Shown piece by piece: positions 43,567 to 50,966 of a stretch of 59,450 bases of DNA; positions within the stretch are counted from its first letter, which is position 1; the number at the start of each line of letters is the position of its first letter. Below the pieces are notes generated by a model. The model made no database searches and was not told the DNA's origin. It saw only the letters and a list, made by a program, of their open reading frames with translations. The DNA comes from Fen-7 sp041494285 (GTDB taxonomy: Archaea; Halobacteriota; Methanosarcinia; Methanotrichales; Methanotrichaceae): the NCBI GenBank assembly GCA_041494285.1, contig JBGQAL010000001.1, positions 1-59,450 on the forward strand. The letters are read 5' to 3'. Made by a program: the position numbers and the translations under genes.

Positions 43567-44379
43567 ATGCTAAATAAACCTGTGGTATTTCTAATCCAGA
43601 TGAGTCCGCTCTGGCTGATATCAAATATTCTATGGTTGAGCCTGATCCTTCTCCTAGCCTCGGCTCTAACCAAGATCAGCACTCTAGCAGGCCTGGGTTG
43701 GATATTCTTTGGCATCTACTGGATGGGGCAGCCTGGGTATTATTTATCCATCGAGGATTACTTCAACGCCGGACTGGCAATCGGAGCCGGATTGTTGTGC
43801 TTCTATATGGCCGGGATCATTCTATGGAAAAGATGCCAAACAAAGGCTTTTGAATGGGCAAGCTATGCAGCGGCCGTCTGCGGCATAGTTTACTTTCCCT
43901 TTGCCGAGGTTGAAATCCTCAAAGACTGGCTTATAAGCCAGACGGCCCTAATCACAGTTCATCTCCTCTGGGCGTTCTCGGTTCCGGTCGCTCTTCAGAG
44001 CGGGAACGTGATGTCCTTGAACGGCCGGACGGTGGAGATCATCCTGGCCTGCACGGCAATTGAGAGCATATCCCTATTCATCGGGGTGATAATATCCGTC
44101 GGCGCCCCGTCTCTTCGCAAGTTCACAGCCCTGGCTGTGTCAACTCTTGTCATCTATTCTCTGAACGTGGTCAGAAACGCCTTTGTGATGGTTGCTTACG
44201 GCCAGGGTTGGTTCGGAGACGATAGCTTCATGGTGGCCCATAACCTCATAGCCAAAGCAGGATCGACTGTTGCCCTACTGGCCATCGCATACTTCGTCTT
44301 CACCCTCCTTCCTGAGCTTTTGAACCTCATGGAATCGCTGGGCTCGGAGCTAAAGAATCCGTGGAGGGGCAGACCCTGA
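43567..44379 (+). CDS. artA: Archaeosortase A
   Basis: The 270-residue membrane protein has about eight hydrophobic helices and the exosortase/archaeosortase catalytic residues: Cys in ACTAIESISLF (about 162), Arg in LNVVRNAFVMVAYG (about 203) and His in FMVAHNLIAK (about 225). Archaeosortase A cleaves PGF-CTERM surface proteins and, in haloarchaea, joins them to an archaeal lipid. The two following genes make the phosphatidyl/archaetidyl-serine and -ethanolamine lipids needed for that process, which supports the assignment. It is divergent from the subtilase. Confidence 0.87.
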   Translation: MLNKPVVFLIQMSPLWLISNILWLSLILLLASALTKISTLAGLGWIFFGIYWMGQPGYYLSIEDYFNAGLAIGAGLLCFYMAGIILWKRCQTKAFEWASYAAAVCGIVYFPFAEVEILKDWLISQTALITVHLLWAFSVPVALQSGNVMSLNGRTVEIILACTAIESISLFIGVIISVGAPSLRKFTALAVSTLVIYSLNVVRNAFVMVAYGQGWFGDDSFMVAHNLIAKAGSTVALLAIAYFVFTLLPELLNLMESLGSELKNPWRGRP

Positions 44380-44963
44380 AGATCGCCAAGGGGTCCACGA
44401 CCTGGATCTCTTTGCCAATCCTGCTGACTGCGATTCTGGCATCAGTAGGCAGTTGGTACGCCTCGGCCTTAGCCTTGGTGGGGACGCTTTTCGTCATCTT
44501 CTTCCACAGAGACCCGGATCGTGCCCCCCTGGGGGACGGCATGGTCTCCCCCGCAGATGGCAGAGTGGTAACGGCGGGTCCTGACAGGATAGCCGTCTTC
44601 ATGGGGGCCTACGATGTGCATGTAAACAGATCTCCTCTTGACGGCCTGGTCAAGAGCACCCTGTACACCGCGGGGGGTCACTATCCAGCCTTTTTGAACA
44701 TCGCCAGCAAGAATCAGCGGAACGAGATATTGATCAAGACGGTCGAAGGCAATGTAGAGGTTTCCCAAATAGCGGGCGCTCTGGTGAGGAGAATAGTCTG
44801 CTACGTCAAACCTGGGGATCGGGTTGTGCGGGGACAGCGCATAGGCATGATACACTTCGGGTCCCGAGTAGAGGTTACAATTCCCGAAGGTTACCGACAA
44901 TATGTTAACATTGGGGATAGAGTTCGCGCTGGCGAGAGCATAATCGCGGTGAAGGAATCATGA
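44361..44963 (+). CDS. pssD: Archaetidylserine decarboxylase (PSD-type, pyruvoyl enzyme)
   Basis: The 200-residue protein has a membrane-anchoring N terminus (about 15-52, ISLPILLTAILASVGSWY). It then has the phosphatidylserine decarboxylase core: FFHRDPDRAPLGDGMVSPADGRV, YDVHVNRSPLDG, and the self-cleavage site in IHFGSRVEVTIP, where Ser becomes the pyruvoyl group. It converts archaetidylserine to archaetidylethanolamine. GTG at 44361 overlaps the artA end by 19 bases, and pssA begins in its last codon (ATGA), so the three genes are translationally coupled. Confidence 0.9.
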   Translation: MEGQTLKIAKGSTTWISLPILLTAILASVGSWYASALALVGTLFVIFFHRDPDRAPLGDGMVSPADGRVVTAGPDRIAVFMGAYDVHVNRSPLDGLVKSTLYTAGGHYPAFLNIASKNQRNEILIKTVEGNVEVSQIAGALVRRIVCYVKPGDRVVRGQRIGMIHFGSRVEVTIPEGYRQYVNIGDRVRAGESIIAVKES

Positions 44964-45619
44964 ACATCATCAGGGTCATTCGGATACCCGATCTTTTTTC
45001 TCTCCTGAACCTAGCGTTCGGGTTTGGGGCAATACTGGCTGCGTCCCGAGGAAATATCGAATTTTCTATCCTGCTGGTGATCCTTTCTGCCGTTTTCGAT
45101 GGAATCGACGGTTTCCTTGCCAGAAGGGTTAAGGCCAGCGATCTTGGGTTTAGCCTTGATTCCATGGCAGACATGGTTTCTTTCGGGGTTGCTCCAGCCT
45201 CAATTGCTGTGGTCGCCTTTGGCTTCTCAGGTTACGCCCTGACGGTGAGCCTAATCTACCTGACCTGCGGGACCCTGAGACTGGCTAGGTTCAACGCTTC
45301 GGACAGGGACGACGAACTATTCGAAGGGTTTCCCATAACAGCGTCCGGGATAGCGATTGTTGCCAGCATGCTTCTGGATAGGCCCGTGCTAACCCTAGCC
45401 CTGATGCTGATTTTGTCTATTCTGATGGTGAGCAGCATCCCCTACCCCAAGATAAGGGATTTGAGATTGGTCGCGGTTTTTGCTCTGGTACTCCTGGCCG
45501 CTGCAATCCTATTCCAGTTTATGGGAGACGCCGCTCCGTCTGGATCACTCATATTAATCGCTATGCTCGTTTATATGGCTAGTCCGGTTGTGATATCATG
45601 CATACCGATAGGGAAATAG
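44960..45619 (+). CDS. pssA: Archaetidylserine synthase (CDP-alcohol phosphatidyltransferase family)
   Basis: The 219-residue membrane enzyme has six to eight hydrophobic segments and the CDP-alcohol transferase motif D-G-x2-A-R-x8-G-x3-D-x3-D, read here as DGIDGFLARRVKASDLGFSL followed by DSMADMVSFG. It joins L-serine to CDP-archaeol. It is the third gene of artA-pssD-pssA, an arrangement shared with haloarchaea where both lipid enzymes are needed for archaeosortase-dependent protein anchoring. Confidence 0.92.
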   Translation: MNIIRVIRIPDLFSLLNLAFGFGAILAASRGNIEFSILLVILSAVFDGIDGFLARRVKASDLGFSLDSMADMVSFGVAPASIAVVAFGFSGYALTVSLIYLTCGTLRLARFNASDRDDELFEGFPITASGIAIVASMLLDRPVLTLALMLILSILMVSSIPYPKIRDLRLVAVFALVLLAAAILFQFMGDAAPSGSLILIAMLVYMASPVVISCIPIGK

Positions 45620-45924
45620 CGACTTTCGAAGCCGGTATCAAGCTCGGGGCGCTCTATCACCAGTTCGTTGGATCGCCCGTAAGCCCCAAGACAGCAGATA
45701 GCCTCGAACGAGCCATCGAGGAGAGCATATCCCTGCAGCCTTACGTTCGAAGCGTGGATGTCAAGATCGACCGGCAGATGCTCTTGGAGAACGCCTTCGG
45801 CTACGGAGAGCTTGAGGGCAGGATGATATTCGCCGAGGTGGAGATAGATTACCGGGGCGAGACTGTACGGGCCAGGCTGGAGTACGATCCTGATAAGGAC
45901 TATCCAATGATGAAGCTAATTTAG
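45598..45924 (+). CDS. mptD: Archaeal dihydroneopterin aldolase (methanopterin pathway)
   Basis: The 108-residue protein belongs to the archaeal MptD family (formerly DUF381), which cleaves 7,8-dihydroneopterin to 6-hydroxymethyl-dihydropterin on the way to tetrahydromethanopterin or sarcinapterin. FEAGIKLGALYHQFVGSPVS, SLERAIEESISLQPYV and ARLEYDPDKDYPMMKL are signatures. The ATG at 45598 overlaps the pssA end by 22 bases. It appears to ride in the lipid operon for convenience. Confidence 0.92.
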   Translation: MHTDREIATFEAGIKLGALYHQFVGSPVSPKTADSLERAIEESISLQPYVRSVDVKIDRQMLLENAFGYGELEGRMIFAEVEIDYRGETVRARLEYDPDKDYPMMKLI

Positions 45925-46314
45925 GTCCCTTACTGTATGCACGATAATTCAGTTGCTCTGGCTGGCTGATTCTGGTAACCCTGGCCTAAGTGCTGCACAG
46001 GTACCCCGTCATTCCATGATTTTATGGAATGAATTTTCGACAATTGCCAGCTATCGACTAACCGGCATCGGCCAAACGAAAATGCGCTGTAGAACCTGGG
46101 GCGCAAAGGTTAACGGTTACAGGGGTAGATCCATATTTATAGAAATATCATTGGATCTTAAGCTAGCCGAATATCTGTATAATTCGATGTGTATAAATAT
46201 CAAGCTTGGTGCGCGCATCTCCAAAAAGGTTCTATGATATTTTTGCAAGCTTTGCCTTTGGTCTCGCGCCATTGGCGCTAGTTCTGACACTAACCATGAC
46301 CGGTGGTGTCCTCC
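45925..46314. other. Intergenic region after mptD
   Basis: About 390 bases. The 94-codon frame at 45953-46237 has no ribosome binding site and unlikely composition. T-rich and A-rich stretches near 46134-46200 could end the artA operon. Nothing else is recognised. Confidence 0.35.
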
Positions 46315-46521
46315 TTACTCTTCCTCATCGTCGTCTGATCGCTCTGATCGCTCGGAGTGAAAGTATACGATCTTCTTTGTCCAATCCACACTGCTATCGT
46401 CTTCGATGTCGTCCACAACCACATGGGGATGATCGCTCAGCCATATCTCTATGTTCGCATCACAGACCTCTTCTCCGTCCGAGCGCCCAAAGTTCGGAAC
46501 AACAAACGTTTTTTCGGCCAT
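46315..46521 (-). CDS. Small acidic hypothetical protein
   Basis: The protein has 68 residues from ATG at 46521, with TGGAG eight bases upstream (the open frame extends to 46692, but that part overlaps the next gene). Sequence features: AEKTFVVPNFGRSDGEE, a single Cys, DHPHVVVDDIEDD, and the very acidic C terminus SDDDEEE. No family recognised. It is divergent from the transglycosylase-like gene with about 120 bases between the starts. Confidence 0.5.
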   Translation of the reverse strand: MAEKTFVVPNFGRSDGEEVCDANIEIWLSDHPHVVVDDIEDDSSVDWTKKIVYFHSERSERSDDDEEE

Positions 46522-46644
46522 TGTCAAAACTCCACATGGAGACACTCTGTGCATGGCATAAAGTAATATTGCCCCAAGGGGTCGGATCATAAGAGACAAA
46601 GTAATATAAGCGCGTAAGTTTTCAGGATATCCAGAGGTGGTAGA

Positions 46645-47817
46645 GTGAAGGTCCTTCGGATCATCATTGTCTTGGTGCTTATTGCAGCTCAAATATCGTT
46701 TGTATTAGGCCAGCAAGCAAAAGTTGCTGACACGATAGATCCATTCAATTTCCAAGGTGATTGCCAGTTAGATTTGGCTAAATTAACTACCGATGAAAAA
46801 ACCGCCCTACCATACGTTCAAGAATATGCAAAAGACTACAAGATAAGTCCAGCTCTGATAATGGCTATAATGGATCATGAGAGCATATTTAACGCAGGCG
46901 CTATTGGTGATGGTGGTTTAGCAATTGGATATATGCAATTGCATTGGGACGCTGCCTACGATGCAGGTTACAGAAGTTCAAGGGGAGAAGCCAAAAATTT
47001 GGCGAGAGAAGACTGGTCAACTGATGGTAAAAATCCTGGCACAAATATAAAAACTGGATGTCTCTATCTTAAATTATGCTATGAAAAATGCAGTAATAGT
47101 AATGTTTACGCTGGCGACACACTCAAAAACACTATCTTATCCTACAATAAAGGATGGCCACATGGTCCTGATAAGGATAATGAAGATATCTACGTCAACC
47201 CTATAATTAGCAAGTATAATTATTATAAACAACTCATAACTAATTATGCAGCGATTGCGGGAGCCTCAGTAGGAACCCAGGGGACTATTGAAGGATTAGA
47301 TGCGCAGACTTGGAATAACAAAGGTAATGCATTCAATACGCAAGGCAAGTACGATGAGGCAATCCAATGTTTTGACAAGGCCATTGAGCTAGATCCAAAA
47401 TATGCGGACGCTTGGATCGGTAAAGCGATGAACCTTGGGAATTTAGGAAGATACGATGAAGCCCTACAAGCATCTGAGAGAGCCATAGAGTCAAATCCAA
47501 ATTTAGCCTCGACCTGGTACGAGAAAGGCGAAATTCTATCTGAACGCCTTGGCAAGTACGATGAGGCGATTGAATGTTTTGACAAGATGATTGAGCTAAA
47601 TCCCAACGATGCCGTCGCCTGGATGATGAAAGGTGAAAATCTTGATAAACTAGACAAGTACGATGAAGCGATTCAATGTTGGAATAAGGCCATCGAGCTA
47701 AACCCGCAAGAACCTACTTTGTGGTGGGATAAAGGTGAAGCCCTCAAAGCCCTCGGAGAAACCACAGATGCCGAAGTGGCCTTCGCTAAGGCCAGAGAGC
47801 TTTGGCATAGTGGCTAA
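46645..47817 (+). CDS. Exported lytic-transglycosylase-like protein with TPR repeats
   Basis: The protein has 390 residues. A signal peptide (about 1-22) precedes a lysozyme-like SLT domain (about 45-195) with the catalytic-type glutamate in IMAIMDHESIF, followed by GYMQLHWDAAYDAGY and LSYNKGWPHG. A short linker AIAGASVG precedes four TPR units (about 222-388; KYDEAIQCFDKAIELDP recurs). SLT domains cleave murein glycan strands, yet archaea lack murein. Either the protein attacks bacterial walls or the fold acts on another glycan or the sheath. GTG at 46645 follows GAGGTGG. The next gene encodes a second wall-hydrolase-like protein sharing the same linker motif. Confidence 0.82.
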   Translation: MKVLRIIIVLVLIAAQISFVLGQQAKVADTIDPFNFQGDCQLDLAKLTTDEKTALPYVQEYAKDYKISPALIMAIMDHESIFNAGAIGDGGLAIGYMQLHWDAAYDAGYRSSRGEAKNLAREDWSTDGKNPGTNIKTGCLYLKLCYEKCSNSNVYAGDTLKNTILSYNKGWPHGPDKDNEDIYVNPIISKYNYYKQLITNYAAIAGASVGTQGTIEGLDAQTWNNKGNAFNTQGKYDEAIQCFDKAIELDPKYADAWIGKAMNLGNLGRYDEALQASERAIESNPNLASTWYEKGEILSERLGKYDEAIECFDKMIELNPNDAVAWMMKGENLDKLDKYDEAIQCWNKAIELNPQEPTLWWDKGEALKALGETTDAEVAFAKARELWHSG

Positions 47818-47835
47818 CCACGAGTCCTGCGCTAC

Positions 47836-47934
47836 GGCAATAAATGGCGCTAAAATCGTTCCTTCGTTTTGCGACCCATGCCAAATTATCTCGATAGGGA
47901 CCATAGCATGACCTGTGATAGCGCCATTCTTGCC
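47836..47934. repeat. Inverted repeat between the two wall-hydrolase-like genes
   Basis: GGCAATAAATGGCGCTA (47836-47852) and TAGCGCCATTCTTGCC (47919-47934) are near-perfect inverted copies separated by 66 bases. They could fold as a stem-loop in RNA or be the ends of a small decayed element. No target duplication is evident. Confidence 0.5.
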
Positions 47935-48109
47935 ACAATGTCCGAGACAGCAGCGATATAGGGCTCTCAGAACTGAATCCTTCTGCAAATGGTCAGTAAA
48001 GAACCAGACGTAAAGCTGACCCGGGCCAGGAGATACCCAGGAAATGATGAGCTACCCAAATGTTTTTCGTCAGATCGTTCTATCCTAGAGCAATACGAGG
48101 TGGGATGAT

Positions 48110-49259
48110 ATGATAAAAGGGCAATACTTAGCAGTATTGATATTTCTAATAACAGCAAGCTTGGCATCAACAGCTCCAGTATTTGCACAGGGGGAAGACG
48201 CGAAATGCCTAGCAACCGCTCTTATGTCCGAGGCATCGGTAGGTACTAATGCGGAACGTGTAGCTGTGGCATGGACGATCTTTAACAGAGTGAACTCGCC
48301 AATATTCCCAAACACCATATGCGCAGTCACAAATCAACATGCTCAATATGCAAATAACCAGGCACCAACACAGGAATTTTTAGATCTCGCCGAGTCTTTG
48401 ATCGCCAATCCAGGAACTGATCCAACCGAGGGTGCAACATATTTCTTCTCTCCCAGAAGTATGCCAAAGAAAGGAGACGATACTACAGGTTATGATATAG
48501 ATGGAGGTCTCCATGACGTAGCGGGGATTGACAAGAAGGTCTACTTCCCTAGCTGGACTTCGACGAAGGAGTACGTGGGGGATATCCCAGGCGTTCGCCC
48601 AGCATATTACATGTTCTATCGAGAACTTGCAGCGGTCGCGGGAGCATCAATAGGATCGCCAGTCACCTTAACTCTCTATATCCATAATGGGAACTCAAAT
48701 GGCCCTGTTATTCCAGGTGCACAGGTTACAGGCCATGACGGATCAGGCAATAGCTTCCAGGTGACTACGAGCAATCTTGGTTATGTTACGATTACGGAAA
48801 ACCCTGGAACCTGGACATTCACAGTATCTGCACCGGGATTTGAAACCACTAGCTGGAATCAGGACATAACTCACACTCATGCTTTCCATCTGCCAGTGCA
48901 GCCACAGGAATCTGTTGCTTCTGCAACTCAAGGTTCTGGAAGCAGCATTGTCGGTACATGGAATGTCGTTTGGAATCTCCCGCCTCAGACCGTTGAATTT
49001 GTAGTAACGGTCCAAAGCGATGGGATAATTAGTCTACCCCCCCTTGATTAAAGAATTGCCTGATGGTTCAGCCTACGTCTTGCCAGGAGAAATTGGAGGA
49101 TGGATACAAGAGGGGGATGGCGTTCGCTTGGAATGGGGGAACCTGTCTTCTAGGGTTGTTACCTTTGTGGGAACGATAAACATGAATAGCATGAACGGGG
49201 AAACTTCAGACAATCGTGGCACGACAGCAAGTTGGTCTGCAGAAAGAATCGGAGGCTAG
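48110..49259 (+). CDS. Exported SleB-like cell-wall hydrolase, interrupted by a frameshift in a C7 run
   Basis: The first frame (48110-49051) has a signal peptide (about 1-26), then a SleB/hydrolase_2-type domain (about 30-160) with ALMSEASVGTNAERVAVAW, containing the catalytic-type Glu, and IFNRVNSP. The linker AVAGASIG (shared with the preceding protein), a carboxypeptidase-regulatory-like beta domain (about 180-265) and the start of a GTWNVVW domain follow. The frame ends at a run of seven C (49036-49042). With one C fewer it continues as LIKELPDGSAYVLPG to the stop at 49259 and completes the last domain (GTTASWSAERIGG). So this is one gene with a +1 shift: sequence error, slippage or recent mutation. 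ATG at 48110 follows GAGGTGG. Confidence 0.75.
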
Positions 49260-49708
49260 GGGTTTCCAAATTCCTAACGGGCATCATTCGGGCCTAGTAT
49301 ATATAACCTGTACTAGACTTATACTTTTTTCTTTAGCTTGTAACCCCAGGCATATATTATAAATAGCAACTTGAGTTTAATCTCTACTACTCTCGGCGAT
49401 AGATTCTTATATCCCAAGAATCGCTGTATTCTGCCACAATTGAACGATGACAAGTGAGTTGGCCAATCCACGCCTAAAGTATAATGGAATATTAGAGTAA
49501 CCTGGAGAATAGTTAGGACGATTTCAAAAGCGGAACGAAAGTAATTCAAGCAAGCATGTGTAACTTTCGGTGCTGATGTATCTATCTTTAAAACCGGGAT
49601 CTTAAAATGTTCCCTGAGCATATCGCGGCTGAGGCACGGGCAACGCATCCAGTCTGAGGACGAGTTCCACCGTAACCAAGGATTGAACTCTTTCGCGAGA
49701 CCTGAGTG
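49260..49708. other. Intergenic region
   Basis: About 450 bases between the SleB-like gene and the symporter fragment. A 109-codon minus-strand frame (49319-49648) lacks a ribosome binding site and known motifs. A short stretch CTTTCGCGAGA near 49690 recurs upstream of the intact symporter (52376 region). Confidence 0.35.
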
Positions 49709-50394
49709 GATTCCTAAAACCCGACCAAATCAACCGGCAGTAGCAGGTACAGCTTTTGCGTGCCTGCGGTCGATCAAGCTGACAACGATCAACAGAACAG
49801 CGGAAACAGCCAGGCCCAGCAGTGGATAGCTCTTTCCCCAAAGTATGCCTGTTAGACCACCTCCAACCAAGGCGGTTAGCGCTCCCAAGGACGTGAGTCC
49901 AAGCTTTTCCTTATAGAATCCACCGATCACAGGCACCAGCATTCCGCTAGTGAATATGGTATAAACTGAGAAGAGCATCGCTATTATTCCAGATCCTGTC
50001 AGAGCCAGGGCCAGAGCTGCCACGCCTATGGTCACAGCTCCCATTCTGGAAGTCCTCATGAGTTCCGGAACTCCCGATGACGGTCTGGCCTTTCGGTAGA
50101 GGTCCAGGGCCATGGTGGTTGTGGCTGTCATTAGTGGTGTGGCAGCGGAGGACATGAACGCAGCCCAGAAGGGCAGATCCTACGATGCCCCGCTCGAAGG
50201 GTGAGAGCATGCCCATCATCAGAACGGGTAGAGCCTGCTCGGCCTGGATACCAGGAAAAAGAATCTTGGCTGATATTCCCAAGATAGTGATGGCAAAGGC
50301 CAAGGGGACCAGGATTAAAGCGGCCATCACGACTGAGCCTTTGGCAGTCCCAGAGTCTTTTGCCAGGAAGATACGGGAAATGTCATAGTATATC
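49709..50394 (-). repeat. Diverged direct copy of the symporter 3' half
   Basis: From GATTCCTAAAACCC at 49709 to GATACGGGAAATGTC near 50394 the sequence closely matches 50947-51620, the 3' part of the intact symporter gene and its downstream flank. The copies differ by scattered substitutions and a few indels. The two copies are in the same orientation, about 550 bases apart. Confidence 0.85.
49730..50390 (-). pseudogene. Truncated, frameshifted sodium:solute symporter fragment
   Basis: This copy encodes the last half of the transporter at 50967-52334 (SRIFLAKDSGTAKGSVVMAALIL at the break, GGFYKEKLGLTSLGAL near the end). It lacks the first 230 or so residues. One extra C near 50165 (CAGCCC against CAGCC in the intact copy) shifts the frame in the middle. 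It cannot make a transporter and is a relic of a segmental duplication. Confidence 0.88.
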
Positions 50395-50426
50395 ACCGGG
50401 ATAATGTTAAATTCATCCAGAGTGTA

Positions 50427-50693
50427 ATGGTACCTAATATGTTTGCAGAGTACATCCAGGCAGCTCTGGAGCGAGCGCAGTACAAGGTCATTGATAATCC
50501 TGAGCCTATATTTGGGGAGGTTCCTGAACTTGAAGGCGTGTGGGCCACGGGCAAGACCGTGGAAGAGTGCCGCAGGGAACTAATTTCAGTGATTGAGGGG
50601 TGGATTGCCTTGAGGCTGCGAATGGGCGATTCAATCCCACCGATAGGTAGTTTCACCATCAATGTCTCGACGGAGCCGATGGCCGTTGTCTAG
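50427..50693 (+). CDS. HicB-like antitoxin
   Basis: The 88-residue protein has the HicB-type fold pattern: a partial RNase-H-like strand-helix core with EYIQAALERAQYKVID, FGEVPELEGVWATGKTVEECRRELISVIEGWI and a short tail. It is the usual first gene of hicBA pairs in this orientation and would neutralise the downstream toxin and repress the pair. No separate DNA-binding domain is visible beyond the core. It overlaps the following frame. Confidence 0.82.
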   Translation: MVPNMFAEYIQAALERAQYKVIDNPEPIFGEVPELEGVWATGKTVEECRRELISVIEGWIALRLRMGDSIPPIGSFTINVSTEPMAVV

Positions 50694-50922
50694 GCTGGTC
50701 CCTGTCTCCAGAAATGAGTTGTTAAGAAGACTCAGAAAGTTGGGGTTTGAAGGTCCCTATCCTGGGTCGGGCCATGCGTATATGGTCAGAGAAGTATCCG
50801 GGAAAAGGTTGTATGTAAAAATCCCCAACCCTCATCACGGTGAGGATATAGGTGCTGGCCTCTTGGCTGAAATATTGAGAAGGGCCGAAATCAGCCGCGA
50901 GGATTGGTTTTCGGTAGCTTAG
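50662..50922 (+). CDS. HicA-like mRNA interferase toxin
   Basis: The HicA-like dsRBD-fold core reads SRNELLRRLRKLGFEG, PYPGSGHAYMVRE (catalytic-type His), KIPNPHHGEDIGAGLLAEIL and RRAEISREDWF. HicA toxins cut mRNA when the antitoxin is lost. The open frame starts with ATG at 50662, giving 86 residues, but TTG at 50686 (MSRLVPVSRNE) would match the normal short HicA N terminus. Either start overlaps the hicB end. The pair sits between two copies of transporter sequence. Confidence 0.8.
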   Translation: MSRRSRWPLSRLVPVSRNELLRRLRKLGFEGPYPGSGHAYMVREVSGKRLYVKIPNPHHGEDIGAGLLAEILRRAEISREDWFSVA

Positions 50923-50966
50923 CTCTCTTTTAGATTCATTGGCGAGGATTCCTAAAACCCGCCAAA

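Noticed and set aside
45953..46237. 94-codon frame after mptD
   Set aside because: No ribosome binding site, no family resemblance, codon use unlike neighbours.
47698..47988. 96-codon minus-strand frame between the wall-hydrolase-like genes
   Set aside because: Overlaps the end of the TPR gene, and its middle lies over the inverted repeat; no recognisable domain.
49319..49648. 109-codon minus-strand frame beside the symporter fragment
   Set aside because: No ribosome binding site or domain; sequence looks non-coding.
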